Assembly: GCF_014212125.1 (NCBI RefSeq)
Contig: NZ_JACJVP010000017.1
Coordinates: 20,572 to 84,571 of the forward strand
Source of the DNA: Cohnella nanjingensis
Lineage (GTDB): Bacteria; Bacillota; Bacilli; Paenibacillales; Paenibacillaceae
Length of the DNA stretch: 64,000 nt
Direction of reading: 5' to 3'
Positions 8,159 through 17,918 of the stretch are shown here, piece after piece. Numbering within the stretch: the first letter of the stretch is position 1; the number at the start of each line of letters is the position of its first letter. Below the pieces are notes generated by a model. The model worked only from the letters and a program-made list of their open reading frames with translations, was not told the origin of the DNA and did no database searches. Both the position numbers and the translations under genes were made by a program.

Positions 8159-8223
8159 TACCTTATTATCCCATGGACAGGCTTGCAGCTCAGCGGCCAT
8201 TCATGAACATTGGAGCGGTGAAT

Positions 8224-9231
8224 GTGACGGTAACCATTTATGACGTAGCGCGGGAAGCCGGCGTATCCATGGCCACGGTATCCCGGGTTGTCAACAACAA
8301 TCCGAACGTGAAGCCCCAGACGCGGAAAAAGGTGTACGAGGCGATCGAGCGCCTCGGCTACCGGCCGAATGCGGTCGCGCGCGGGCTCGCCAGCAAGAAG
8401 ACGACGACCGTAGGGGTCGTCATTCCCGACATCGCGAACGCCATCTTCGCCGAAGTCGCGCGGGGAATCGAAGATATCGCGAACATGTATCACTACAACA
8501 TCATTCTCTGCAACGCCGACAAGCGCAAGGAGAAGGAGATCCGCGTCATCAACACGCTGCTGGAGAAGCAAGTGGACGGCTTGCTCTTCATGGGCGGCGC
8601 GGTGACGGACGAGCATCTGCAGGCGTTCAATACGTCCAACGTGCCGATCGTCCTCTGCGCGACGACGGACGAGAAGGGCGCCATGCCTTCCGTCGACATC
8701 GATCACGAGTCGGCCGCCTTCGACGCCGTGCAACGGCTGATCGCGGAAGGCCACCGTAAGATCGCGATGATCAGCGGCACGCTGCAGGACCCGGCGAACG
8801 GTTACGCGCGCTATCAGGGCTACAAGAAGGCGCTGGAGCAAGCCGGCATTCCCTTCGATGAGGACTACGTGCGCATCGGGAACTATCGCTACGAATCAGG
8901 CATCGAAGCGATGCAGCATTTCCTCGGGCTGTCCAACCGGCCGACCGCCGTCTTCGCGGCGACGGACGAGATGGCGATCGGCGCCATCCACAGCATTCAG
9001 GACGAAGGCTTGAAGGTGCCCGAAGATGTATCCGTCATCAGCGTCGACAACATCCGCATGGCTTCGATGGTACGTCCGCAGCTGACGACCGTCGCCCAGC
9101 CGATGTACGACATCGGCGCCGTCTCGATGCGGCTGCTCACGAAGCTCATGAAAAAGGAGAACGTCGAGCAATCGCGCGTCGTGCTTCCGCATGAGCTGAT
9201 CGTCCGCAGCTCTGTGGCGGCTCTGCAGTAA
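8224..9231 (+). CDS. ccpA: Catabolite control protein A, LacI family
   Basis: The global carbon regulator of Bacillota: with HPr or Crh phosphorylated on Ser46 as corepressor it binds cre sites. 335 residues. The N-terminal helix-turn-helix and hinge are nearly identical to known CcpA ([20 protein letters not shown], then [15 protein letters not shown]), followed by a periplasmic-binding-protein-like core ([21 protein letters not shown]). GTG 8224 is chosen: GGAG lies 8 bases upstream and the N terminus then begins MTVTIYDVA, matching the family; upstream GTG 8218 is too close to the ribosome site. Candidate cre sites lie before acsA and, weakly, ptsG in this window. Confidence 0.96.
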   Translation: MTVTIYDVAREAGVSMATVSRVVNNNPNVKPQTRKKVYEAIERLGYRPNAVARGLASKKTTTVGVVIPDIANAIFAEVARGIEDIANMYHYNIILCNADKRKEKEIRVINTLLEKQVDGLLFMGGAVTDEHLQAFNTSNVPIVLCATTDEKGAMPSVDIDHESAAFDAVQRLIAEGHRKIAMISGTLQDPANGYARYQGYKKALEQAGIPFDEDYVRIGNYRYESGIEAMQHFLGLSNRPTAVFAATDEMAIGAIHSIQDEGLKVPEDVSVISVDNIRMASMVRPQLTTVAQPMYDIGAVSMRLLTKLMKKENVEQSRVVLPHELIVRSSVAALQ

Positions 9232-9291
9232 TCGCCGTATGCGATACTCCCGCGGGAGCGCCGGAGACCGCAGTCATAGGCTAACACAGTC

Positions 9292-9326
9292 GCCCTGCGC
9301 GGGGAGCCAGACGCCCGCGGCAGGGC
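9292..9326 (+). terminator. Imperfect GC hairpin between ccpA and mtnN
   Basis: GCCCTGCGCGGG at 9292-9303 pairs with CCCGCGGCAGGGC at 9313-9325 with one bulge. There is no U-tract (CTCTTACATT follows), so it may be a weak terminator or a processing hairpin. Confidence 0.35.
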
Positions 9327-9359
9327 CTCTTACATTGAAGACGGGAAAGGGAGATATCG

Positions 9360-10047
<688 letters not shown>

Positions 10048-10049
<2 letters not shown>

Positions 10050-10191
10050 AAGGCCTTTGCTTTGCGCAATATCCCCTTCGCTCAGGTCCAAGGAAGGCGG
10101 CACTGTCGATAGGTTCGACCTGATGGATCACGCGGCCGGGCCGTATAAAAGGCCTTTGCTTTGCGCAATATCCCCTTCGCTCAGGTCTAAG
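10048..10191 (-). repeat. Two inverted outlying copies of the 45-bp repeat family
   Basis: The 5' part of a direct repeat (AAAAGGCCTTTGCTTTGCGC, continuing AATATCCCCTTCGCTCAGGT) occurs at 10048-10088 and again at 10147-10187, 99 bp apart. Read on the minus strand it is CCTGAGCGAAGGGGATATTG followed by CGCAAAGC, which matches the 45-bp tandem unit at 10350-10705 in opposite orientation. The first copy starts right at the mtnN stop. Confidence 0.75.
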
Positions 10192-10349
10192 TGCGGCGGC
10201 GCTCGCGAATCGACTCTACCCGATGGATGGCGCGGCCGCGCCGGATCGGGCTCGACCTGAGTGGAGGGCATAAGTTCGTGCTGGAATTACCTGTACATAT
10301 GGCATATCGCCTCATCGCTCGGACGTTCCGCGCGCCCAACGACTTTTGC

Positions 10350-10705
10350 TGAACGACATTCCTCCTGAGCTGAACAAACGGGATAATGGCCGAAGTTTCG
10401 CGGAAAATGAGTCCCTGAACGAAGGGGATAACGTTCAAAGCGTCGCGGAAAATGAGTCCCAGAACGAAGGGGATAACGGTCAAAGCGTCGCGAAAATGGT
10501 GTGCCTGAGCGAACAGCTAGTGGCCAAAAATTGCGGAAAACGGTCCTTGAGCGAAGAGGATAATGGTCAAAGTGTCGTAAAAAACGTCTCCCTGAGCGAA
10601 TGGGATAATGGCTAAAGCATCGCGAGAAATGTATACCTGAGCGAACGGGATAACAGCCAAAAGTGTCGCAAAACACGTCCCTGAGTGAGCGGGATCATCG
10701 TAGAA
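10350..10705 (+). repeat. Degenerate 45-bp tandem repeat, about 7-8 copies
   Basis: The unit reads approximately CCTGAGCGAACGGGATAATG followed by GTCAAAGCGTCGCGAAAAACGT. The GGATA mark recurs at 10381, 10426, 10471, (10516 degenerate), 10558, 10603, 10648 and 10692, that is every 42-45 bp. Because the period is a multiple of three, open frames on both strands run through it; they read as 15-residue peptide repeats and are not taken as genes. It fills the otherwise gene-free stretch between mtnN and acuC (convergent). Confidence 0.85.
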
Positions 10706-10712
10706 AGACAAT

Positions 10713-10757
10713 AAAAAGACCGCAAAGGAGCCGGGAGGCTTGCTTTACGGTCTTTTG
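10713..10757. terminator. Bidirectional terminator, serves acuA-acuC
   Basis: AAAAAGACCGCAAAG at 10713-10727 pairs with CTTTACGGTCTTTT at 10743-10756. The minus-strand reading ends in TCTTTTTATTG, a good U-tract for acuC. Confidence 0.8.
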
Positions 10758-10862
10758 CCATTGCTAGGTCATGGCTAGCTTGGGCGCACACAACCTTGAC
10801 GACCCGATTCGCGCCTGTATGACTCCCGCACGAGCAACAAGCAAAAGGCACATGCCAGCCGC

Positions 10863-12059
10863 TCAGCCGAGGTGCTGCAGCGCCAGCGCGAGCACTTCCA
10901 GGTTTTTGGCCGCGATCTCCGCTCGCCGGGGCATCGGCGCCCAGGCGGCCGTATCGTCCAGCCAGGTGCGGGGCAGATCGTCCGGACGGCGCGGCGAGAC
11001 GACGCGGGGCCAGACGGCGGGCAGCGGCGCTCCGACCGGGGAAGCGTCGATGGAGGCGAGCAGGGGATGCTCGGTCATCTCCAGCCACAGCAAGCCCCAG
11101 GCGCGCGGTACGACGTGCCAATGCTCGTATCCGCCGCCTCCTAGCGCGATCCAGCGGCCGTCCGTCCATTCGTGGGCGAGCCGGTGGATGAGCCGGGGCA
11201 TCTCGCGATAGATGCGCATGCTGCAGTGGACGTGCGCCAGCGGATCCAGCGCATGGGCGTCGCAGCCGTGCTGGCTGACGATGACGTCCGGCTTGAACAC
11301 GCGGATGACGCGCTCAAGCGCCGTCGAGAAGCTCTCGAGCCAGGAGTCGTCTTCCGTATAGGGTTCGACCGGCACGTTCAAGCACGCGCCGTAGCCGGAG
11401 CTCTCGCCGCGCTCGTGGGCGAAGCCGCTGCCCGGGAACAGAAACTTGCCCGTCTCGTGGATCGAGAAGGTGAACACGTCGGGATCGGTGTAGAAGCTCC
11501 ATTGCACGCCGTCCCCGTGATGAACGTCCGTATCGACGTAAAGCACCTTGGCGGCGTATTTGCGCGTCATCCAGCGGATGGCCGCCGCCGCGTCATTGTA
11601 CACGCAGAAGCCGGCTCCCCGGTCCTGGAACGCGTGATGCAGTCCGCCGCCTAGATGGAGCGCATGCCGCGTCTGGCCCGACATGACGGCCTCGGCCGCC
11701 GTGATCGAGCCGGTTACGATCGCCGCCGCCGCTTCGTGCATGCCGGGAAAGTAGGGCGTATCCCCGTCCGGCTCGAAGCCGAACTGGGCGGCACTAGCGA
11801 CGGCCTGCGCGGCTGGCGTCTCCTCGCTGAGCGCGCGGACGGCTGCGATATAGTCCGGCCGGTGGATCCACGCGAGCGCTTCATCCGGCGGTTCTGACAG
11901 CGGTTGCAACTTCTGGTCGGGACGAAGGGCCCCGCTTGCGTCGAGCAGATCCTCCGTCAGGGCCAAGCGAATGGGGTGGAACGGATGATCCTCGTGGAAT
12001 CGATATCGACCGGCAGCCGTGCTGTCGATCCACAGCGCTTCGTGGGTGAAAAGAGTCAA
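10863..12059 (-). CDS. acuC: Acetoin utilization protein AcuC, class I histone-deacetylase family
   Basis: Zinc-dependent lysine deacetylase that in B. subtilis removes acetyl groups from acetyl-CoA synthetase AcsA and so reactivates it. The deacetylase core is intact: GGLHHAFQDRGAGFCVYND, DTDVHHGDGVQ (zinc ligands), SIHETGKFLFPG, SQHGCDAHALDPLA and GGGGYEH. The start is set at TTG 12059 (LTLFTHEAL, read as Met), about 10 bases after AAGGAAGG, giving 398 residues, close to the usual 387; the longer frame to 12302 overlaps acuA. It follows acuA by 20 bp in an acuA-acuC operon divergent from acsA. The CBS-domain gene acuB, which lies between them in B. subtilis, is missing. Confidence 0.9.
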   Translation of the reverse strand: MTLFTHEALWIDSTAAGRYRFHEDHPFHPIRLALTEDLLDASGALRPDQKLQPLSEPPDEALAWIHRPDYIAAVRALSEETPAAQAVASAAQFGFEPDGDTPYFPGMHEAAAAIVTGSITAAEAVMSGQTRHALHLGGGLHHAFQDRGAGFCVYNDAAAAIRWMTRKYAAKVLYVDTDVHHGDGVQWSFYTDPDVFTFSIHETGKFLFPGSGFAHERGESSGYGACLNVPVEPYTEDDSWLESFSTALERVIRVFKPDVIVSQHGCDAHALDPLAHVHCSMRIYREMPRLIHRLAHEWTDGRWIALGGGGYEHWHVVPRAWGLLWLEMTEHPLLASIDASPVGAPLPAVWPRVVSPRRPDDLPRTWLDDTAAWAPMPRRAEIAAKNLEVLALALQHLG

Positions 12060-12079
12060 CAGGGGTCGCCTTCCTTTCG

Positions 12080-12712
12080 TCAGTACATGAACCGTTGCCG
12101 GAACCGGACGCGGTCGAATTGCTCCGCCGATGAGAGCGGAACGTCCTTCCCGATCCGAACCATCAGACAGTTCGCCGGATGCGCGCAGATCTCCGGATCG
12201 TCCGTCGCGAACCAGACCATCCCGACGGACTTCATTAATTTCTCCATCATCTCCCGGTATTCCCAGACGTTCAGGCCGCTGCTGTCCAGGTCCCAATGCC
12301 AATAATATTCGGTCGTATAGACGATCGCGTTGTCCAGTTGCCCGTCGGCGAACGCTGCTAAGATGAGCGCCTTGCCGAGGCCGAGCGAGCGGTAATCGTC
12401 GGCGACTTCGATCGCGCCCAGCTCGATGAGGTCGTCCATACCGCCTTCGGACCAGCGCTCCATTTCGTCCGGATAATGGAAGGTCACGTAGCCGACGACC
12501 GTCTCTCCGTCGCGGGCGACGATGATGCGCCCCTCGGGCAGGCCGGCGATCTCGACGAGCGCCTCGTGCTGCTCCCGCGGCCTGCGGAAAGCATCTAGCG
12601 CCGAATGCAGCTGATACTGCCGAAGCCGATCAGGCTCGACGGGGCCTTCCACGACGATCGGGCCGTCTTTGCCCGGCCGCGTGAACATCTGGTAGCGCTT
12701 AAGATGTTCCAT
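12080..12712 (-). CDS. acuA: Acetyltransferase AcuA (GNAT), regulator of AcsA
   Basis: A 210-residue GNAT N-acetyltransferase, the exact length of B. subtilis AcuA, which acetylates the active-site lysine of AcsA and switches it off. Acetyl-CoA binding is shown by AIEVADDYRSLGLGKALI (the R/QxxGxG/A loop) after a strand VVGYVTFHYP. Start ATG 12712 (MEHLKRYQMF) has AAAGGAGA about 8 bases upstream. The gene is divergent from its target acsA across 216 bp and is first in the acuA-acuC operon. Product and context fit the protein acetylation control of acetate activation. Confidence 0.93.
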   Translation of the reverse strand: MEHLKRYQMFTRPGKDGPIVVEGPVEPDRLRQYQLHSALDAFRRPREQHEALVEIAGLPEGRIIVARDGETVVGYVTFHYPDEMERWSEGGMDDLIELGAIEVADDYRSLGLGKALILAAFADGQLDNAIVYTTEYYWHWDLDSSGLNVWEYREMMEKLMKSVGMVWFATDDPEICAHPANCLMVRIGKDVPLSSAEQFDRVRFRQRFMY

Positions 12713-12737
12713 GCCGATCTCTCCTTTGATTGCTGTC

Positions 12738-12743
12738 ATTATA
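12738..12743 (-). promoter_or_regulatory. Possible -10 box of acuA
   Basis: Minus-strand TATAAT at 12743-12738, 26 bp before the acuA start. No convincing -35 is seen. Confidence 0.3.
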
Positions 12744-12838
12744 CACGATAATACGTAGGAACCGCCTCTTTTTCTTCGAAAATGTCCCTTCTTGGCTGAA
12801 AATCTCCTCCCCATTCCGTGCCGAGCCTGGCGGAGCTG

Positions 12839-12847
12839 TGATATAAT
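12839..12847 (+). promoter_or_regulatory. Extended -10 promoter of acsA
   Basis: TGATATAAT, a perfect extended -10 box; the -35 region (TGCCGA at 12819) is poor. The predicted start of transcription is near 12854, 75 bp before the acsA start. Confidence 0.5.
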
Positions 12848-12875
12848 GTCATAGGCGGGCCGCGCGAGCCCCGGT

Positions 12876-12889
12876 TGTAAGCGCATTCG
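12876..12889 (+). promoter_or_regulatory. Candidate cre (CcpA-binding) site in the acsA leader
   Basis: TGTAAGCGCATTCG matches 12 of 14 positions of TGWAARCGYTWNCA and lies about 20 bp downstream of the predicted start of acsA transcription, where CcpA acts as a roadblock. acsA and acuABC are known CcpA targets in B. subtilis. Confidence 0.45.
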
Positions 12890-12928
12890 CGCTTGGAATG
12901 GATGTATTCAAACGGGAAGGTGATGGAA

Positions 12929-14653
12929 ATGACCCCAGCACACGAAGAAAAATTGGCCGTAACGGCCGAAAAGGCAAACCTCGAATCGTATGAGGAGGCC
13001 GTGCAACATTTCCGATGGGAAGACATCGAGGCGCAATTCTCCTGGTCGCAGACCGGGAAGGTCAATATGGCGTATGAAGCCATCGACCGGCACGTGGAGA
13101 ACGGCAAAGGCGATCGCATCGCCCTGCATTACAGCGACGCCGTTCGCGATGAGAGCTACACCTATGCGGACCTGGCCCGACAATCAAACAAATTCGCCAA
13201 CGTGCTCCGCGGTCTGGGCATCGCCAAGGGCGACCGCGTGTTCATCTTCATGCCGCGCACGCCCGAGCTGTACTTCAGCTTGCTTGGCGCTCTCAAGGTC
13301 GGCGCGGTCGTAGGCCCGCTGTTCGAAGCGTTCATGGAGACCGCGGTACGGGATCGCCTGCAGGACAGCGGCGCGGTCGCGATCGTCACTACCCCGGCCC
13401 TCTTGCCGCGCATCGCTCGGTCGGAGCTGCCCGAGCTGAAGCATATCGTCGTCTACGGCGAAGGCGTAGAAGCGGGCGAAGGGATCGTCGACTTCGGTCA
13501 AGCGATGTCCGCCGCATCCGAGCAAGCGGAGATCGAGTGGCTCGGCCGGGAAGACGGGTTGATCCTGCACTATACCTCCGGCTCGACCGGCAAGCCGAAG
13601 GGCGTCTATCATGCGCAGAACGCCATGATTCAACATTATTATACGGGACGGATCGTCCTCGACCTGCGCGAAGGCGACGTCTACTGGTGTACGGCCGACC
13701 CGGGTTGGGTAACGGGGACTTCCTACGGCATCTTCGCGCCTTGGCTGAACGGCGTGACCAACGTCATTCGCGGCGGCCGCTTCAGCCCGCAGGACTGGTA
13801 CGAGACGCTCCAAAAATACAAAGTTACCGTCTGGTACAGCGCGCCGACGGCGTTCCGGATGCTCATGGGCGCCGGCGACGAAGCCGTCAAGCCGTACGAC
13901 CTGTCGAACCTGCGGCATGTGCTGAGCGTCGGCGAGCCGCTCAATCCGGAAGTCGTCCGTTGGGGCTACAAAGTATACGGCCAGCGCATCCACGACACCT
14001 GGTGGATGACGGAGACCGGCGGGCAGTTGATCTGCAACTACCCACGCATGGAGATCAAGCCGGGCTCGATGGGACGCCCGATTCCGGGCGTACAGGCCTC
14101 GATCATCGACGATCAAGGCAACGAGCTGCCGCCGCTGCGGATGGGCAACCTCGCGATCCGCACGCCGTGGCCGTCCATGATGCGCAAGATCTGGAACAAC
14201 CCGGCGAAGTACGAGGAGTACTTCCGGATTCCCGGCTGGTACGTCTCCGGCGACTCCGCTTACCGGGACGAAGACGGCTACTTTTGGTTCCAAGGGCGGA
14301 TCGACGACGTCATCAACACGTCGGGCGAGCGCGTCGGACCGTTCGAAGTCGAGAGCAAGCTGGTCGAGCATCCGGCCGTCGCCGAAGCGGGCGTCATCGG
14401 CAAGCCGGATCCGCTGCGCGGAGAGATCATCAAGGCGTTCATCTCGCTGCGCGAAGGCTTCGAGCCGTCCGATGAGCTGAAGGCCGACATCTCCAAATTC
14501 GTGAAGATCGGCTTGTCGGCGCATGCCGCGCCGCGCGAGATCGAGTTCAAGGACAAATTGCCGAAGACGCGCAGCGGCAAGATCATGCGCCGCGTCCTGA
14601 AGGCTTGGGAGCTGAACCTGCCGACCGGCGACTTGTCGACGATCGAGGACTAA
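12929..14653 (+). CDS. acsA: Acetyl-CoA synthetase (AMP-forming)
   Basis: Activates acetate to acetyl-CoA through acetyl-AMP in the cytosol. The ATP loop YTSGSTGKPKGV, the acetate/CoA region DTWWMTETGGQ, the YVSGDSAYRDEDGYFWFQGRIDD hinge and the C-terminal lysine motif LPKTRSGKIMRR (the lysine AcuA acetylates) are all present. ATG 12929 is chosen: AAGG lies 8 bases upstream and 574 residues matches the usual 572; ATG 12923 is too near the ribosome site and TTG 12893 has none. Divergent from acuA-acuC, whose products acetylate and deacetylate it; probably repressed by CcpA through the upstream cre. Confidence 0.95.
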   Translation: MTPAHEEKLAVTAEKANLESYEEAVQHFRWEDIEAQFSWSQTGKVNMAYEAIDRHVENGKGDRIALHYSDAVRDESYTYADLARQSNKFANVLRGLGIAKGDRVFIFMPRTPELYFSLLGALKVGAVVGPLFEAFMETAVRDRLQDSGAVAIVTTPALLPRIARSELPELKHIVVYGEGVEAGEGIVDFGQAMSAASEQAEIEWLGREDGLILHYTSGSTGKPKGVYHAQNAMIQHYYTGRIVLDLREGDVYWCTADPGWVTGTSYGIFAPWLNGVTNVIRGGRFSPQDWYETLQKYKVTVWYSAPTAFRMLMGAGDEAVKPYDLSNLRHVLSVGEPLNPEVVRWGYKVYGQRIHDTWWMTETGGQLICNYPRMEIKPGSMGRPIPGVQASIIDDQGNELPPLRMGNLAIRTPWPSMMRKIWNNPAKYEEYFRIPGWYVSGDSAYRDEDGYFWFQGRIDDVINTSGERVGPFEVESKLVEHPAVAEAGVIGKPDPLRGEIIKAFISLREGFEPSDELKADISKFVKIGLSAHAAPREIEFKDKLPKTRSGKIMRRVLKAWELNLPTGDLSTIED

Positions 14654-14702
14654 GCGGCAGCATATTCATGGGTACGTACTTTAATCCGTTATAGCAATTC
14701 GA

Positions 14703-14738
14703 AGAGGCCGGCATTCCCGTATGGGAATGCCGGCCTCT
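14703..14738. terminator. Convergent terminator between acsA and the class A PBP gene
   Basis: A perfect 16-bp stem (AGAGGCCGGCATTCCC, loop GTAT, complement). The flanking T content is modest on both sides. Confidence 0.7.
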
Positions 14739-14770
14739 CTGTGCTTATGGGGCAGGAGGGAGGTCCCTCG

Positions 14771-17700
14771 TCAATTGCCCGCCTTGACCTCGACCGATGC
14801 CGACGAGTCGGATCGGCCGTTGTCGTTGACGGCCCGGATGCGGTACCAACCGGTCGGATCCGGCTCGAAATACTCAAGGCGCGTGTCCGATGTGGATTCG
14901 AGCCGCTTGTAGCTGCCTTTCTCGGTGGCGCTGTACCAAATCTCGTAGCGCGTGACGTTCTCGGCGGCCGGGTTGGCCGTCCAAGTGAAGGTCACGCCGA
15001 AGGCGCTCCGCTGCGCCGTCAGTCCGCTCGGGACGGAAGGCGCGGCGCCTTGACCCGGATTCGGCGTCCCCGGGCCGTTCGGACTGCCCGGTCCGTCAAC
15101 CGGGGGCAGATTCGGATCGACCGGATTGTAGCTGCCGTCCCCGCCGACGCCCGACGTCGCGCTCTGCGCCGATTCGTGCCCGCCGATATCGACGGCCGTC
15201 ACGTAGTAGCTGACGAGGCTGCCCGGCGTGATGTAGTTGATGAACTTCGATTCCTCGCCGGTCAGAACGGTCCCGTCCACCTTCTGGTATGGCGCTCCGT
15301 TCAAGGACCGGTAGAGGCGGTAGCCCGCCACGTCGGCTTGGCCGCTCGGCGTGAACGAGATCTTGACCTTGCCGCCGTCCAGCGCCTCCGCCAGTACGTT
15401 ACCCGGCGCAGAAGGCGCGGCCCCGTCATCCTTCCGAGGGTCGGTCTTGGACGGCGCGCTGTCCGCTGCGTCCTTCGGCAAGTAATAGGACAACGATTTG
15501 CGGCTGTTCGCCGCGACTTTCCCGAGGGCGGCTTGCAGCTGCTCGACAAGCGCGTCGATCGGATGCTCCCGCTTGACCATGACCGCTTCGCGGAGCATGT
15601 CTTCGGGCGTCTCGGGCAGCGGCACGTAGTTGACGCCGTTGTACGAGATGTACTTCATCTTGACCAGCGCGTCGTCCTCTTCGGTCGGCACGAATTTCTT
15701 GTTGAAGAGATCGGTGACCAGCTTCCCGGCCTGTCTCGTCAGATCGGTCGGCAGCTTGCCGCTGACGCTGGAGACGGTCATGCTGACGAGGCCGTCGGGC
15801 TTGTCGAACGACTTGGTCGGGAACAGATCCGGCCGCGCGTCGGTGACCGCGTTCATCACCTTCGCCCAGATCTCTCGGGCGCGCGCGTGACCGTCGGTCG
15901 ACAGCGTATGAATCTGCTTCTCGTAGCCGGCCCAGACGCCCAGCGTAATATCCGGCGTGTAGCCTTGGAACCAGACGTCGCCGTAATTTTGCGTGGTCCC
16001 CGTCTTGCCGACGACCGGAATCTTGCCGTAGTTCTTGAACCAGGTCTTGATCTTGGCGCCGGTCCCTTCGGTGACGACCGTGCGGAGCATGTCGGTCATC
16101 AGATAAGCCGACTGCTCGGACACGACGCGCTGCGGATCCGGCTTGTGCTGGTAGACGACGTTCCCGTTCGTGTCCGTAATCTCCTCGATCAGGTACGCGT
16201 CATTGAACACGCCTTTGTTCGCGATGGCGCCGAAAGCGTTCGTAAGCTCCTCGACCGTCACGCCGTACTTCAAGCCGCCGATGACGCCGGTCTGCGCCCC
16301 GTCGTCTTCCGGCACGAGCGTCGTAATGCCGAGCTTGCGGCTGAAGTTCCAGGCTTCCTTGATCGTGACCTTGTTGAGGAAGATCTTGATCGCCGGGATG
16401 TTCAGCGACTGATTCAAGGCGTAACGCGCGGTGACGAGACCCGAATACCGGTTGTTGGAGTTCTTCGGGATGTGCATCGACGTTCCGCTGCTCTTCAGGA
16501 TGACAGGCGAATCGTCCAGCACGCTCGCCGGGCTGATGAGCCCCTTGTCGATCGCGGGCAGGTAAGCCGCGATCGGCTTCATCGCCGAGCCGGGCTGCCG
16601 CTGCATCTGGGTCGCGAAGTTCATCTGCTCGATATGGAAGTCGCGGCCCTCGATCATGCCGAGGATGGCGCCCGTCTTGTGGTCGAGCATGACCGCCGCG
16701 GTCTGCTCCACGCCCTTGACGGAATTGTCCGGCGCGAAGTTCTTCGGATCCTCGGCGACTTTGTGCATCAAGTCGTAGACTTGCTTGTCGATCGTCGTCT
16801 TGACGCGGTAGCCGCCGCGCAGCAGCTGTTCCCGGGCGTCTTCGACGAGCGTCGCGTTCTCCTTCTTGTTGAGATCCTCGAGCTTTAGGTTCGGATTCTG
16901 CTTCAGCACGAGCAGTTGAGCCGCTTCCCGTTCGGCCTCGAGCATGAGGTACGGGTACGTGTTGTACGCCTTTTCCGTCGGTTTGGCGAGCGACTTGTAG
17001 ATATCGAACCCGAGTGCGCTCTCGTACTCGGCTTGCGTGATTTTGTTGTTCTCCAGCATCTTCTGGAGCACGAGCTTCTGACGCGTCAGCGCGCGTTTGA
17101 AGTTTTTCTCGTTGAAGTCGCCCTTGCCGGTGAAGGCGGAGTAGGCGGAGGGCAGCTGCGGCAGGCCGGCGAGGTACGCCGCCTGGGCCAAGTTCACCTT
17201 TTTCAGGTCGTCGATGCCGAAGATGCCTTTGGCCGCCGCTTTGATCCCGTACAGCTGGTAGCCGGACGAGCCGTTGCCATAAGGAATTTTATTGAGATAA
17301 GCCGTAATGATTTCTTCCTTGCCCAGGAACCGCTCCAGCCGCAGCGCGAGGAAGATCTCCTTGGCCTTTCGGCTCTGCGTCTGATCGAGGTTCAGGAATA
17401 CCCGGCGGGCGAGCTGCTGGGTGATCGTACTGCCGCCCGTCTGCACGTCTTCGTTCAGGAGCTGCTGCTTCACAGCCCGGAACAAACCGTTCGTATCGAC
17501 GCCCACGTGCGTCTCGAAGTTCCGGTCTTCGATCGCGATGACCGCATCCAGGATCTGCTGCGGGATCTGGTTGTAAGTGATCGGCTGGCGGTCTTCTTCG
17601 GTGCGCAGCTGGCCGATCAGCGTATTGTCGCGGAAATAGACGAAGCCCGTCGCGTTGTTCTCATTGATCTTTTCTTCAATTAAGGCTCGCGGACGCACGG

Positions 17701-17878
17701 GGTCTTCTTTGACCAGCGCCGCGATGTAGCCTCCGACCGCCCCGCCGGCGGCCAGCCCGGCGAGCACGCCGAACAGGATCAGCCATAGGATCGTATAGAG
17801 GGTCAGGCGACCCGCCATGCCCCAAGCGGAGTAGCCTTTCCTTTCCTGCGGGGGAGGGGGCTGCTTCGTTTCGTTCAT
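14771..17878 (-). CDS. Class A penicillin-binding protein (PBP1A-like) with C-terminal fibronectin type III domains
   Basis: A bifunctional peptidoglycan synthase of 1035 residues, anchored by one N-terminal helix (LTLYTILWLILFGVLAGLAAG). The transglycosylase (GT51) domain shows EDRNFETHVGVD and GGSTITQQLAR; the transpeptidase has the SxxK motif in PGSAMKPI, SLN, and KTGTTQN. After the catalytic part come two fibronectin type III modules (about residues 815-910 and 945-1035; VAGYRLYRSLNGAPYQKV and VTRYEIWYSATEKGSYKRL) joined by a Pro/Gly/Asn-rich linker (LPPVDGPGSPNGPGTPNPGQ). Start at 17878 follows AAGGAGGA. It ends convergent with acsA. The FN3 tail probably binds the wall or spaces the enzyme; that part is inference. 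Confidence 0.93.
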   Translation of the reverse strand: MNETKQPPPPQERKGYSAWGMAGRLTLYTILWLILFGVLAGLAAGGAVGGYIAALVKEDPVRPRALIEEKINENNATGFVYFRDNTLIGQLRTEEDRQPITYNQIPQQILDAVIAIEDRNFETHVGVDTNGLFRAVKQQLLNEDVQTGGSTITQQLARRVFLNLDQTQSRKAKEIFLALRLERFLGKEEIITAYLNKIPYGNGSSGYQLYGIKAAAKGIFGIDDLKKVNLAQAAYLAGLPQLPSAYSAFTGKGDFNEKNFKRALTRQKLVLQKMLENNKITQAEYESALGFDIYKSLAKPTEKAYNTYPYLMLEAEREAAQLLVLKQNPNLKLEDLNKKENATLVEDAREQLLRGGYRVKTTIDKQVYDLMHKVAEDPKNFAPDNSVKGVEQTAAVMLDHKTGAILGMIEGRDFHIEQMNFATQMQRQPGSAMKPIAAYLPAIDKGLISPASVLDDSPVILKSSGTSMHIPKNSNNRYSGLVTARYALNQSLNIPAIKIFLNKVTIKEAWNFSRKLGITTLVPEDDGAQTGVIGGLKYGVTVEELTNAFGAIANKGVFNDAYLIEEITDTNGNVVYQHKPDPQRVVSEQSAYLMTDMLRTVVTEGTGAKIKTWFKNYGKIPVVGKTGTTQNYGDVWFQGYTPDITLGVWAGYEKQIHTLSTDGHARAREIWAKVMNAVTDARPDLFPTKSFDKPDGLVSMTVSSVSGKLPTDLTRQAGKLVTDLFNKKFVPTEEDDALVKMKYISYNGVNYVPLPETPEDMLREAVMVKREHPIDALVEQLQAALGKVAANSRKSLSYYLPKDAADSAPSKTDPRKDDGAAPSAPGNVLAEALDGGKVKISFTPSGQADVAGYRLYRSLNGAPYQKVDGTVLTGEESKFINYITPGSLVSYYVTAVDIGGHESAQSATSGVGGDGSYNPVDPNLPPVDGPGSPNGPGTPNPGQGAAPSVPSGLTAQRSAFGVTFTWTANPAAENVTRYEIWYSATEKGSYKRLESTSDTRLEYFEPDPTGWYRIRAVNDNGRSDSSASVEVKAGN

Positions 17879-17909
17879 CGGTATCCTCCTTCAAGAAACA
17901 AACAGAATT

Positions 17910-17918
17910 ATTATAGCA
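17910..17918 (-). promoter_or_regulatory. Extended -10 promoter of the class A PBP gene
   Basis: Minus-strand TGCTATAAT (TGn plus perfect TATAAT at 17915-17910), 32 bp before the start codon. Confidence 0.45.

Noticed and set aside
10287..10676. Genes in the 45-bp repeat (minus-strand 129-residue and plus-strand 89-residue frames)
   Set aside because: Same reason: the period is divisible by three, both strands are open, no ribosome site, composition follows the repeat.
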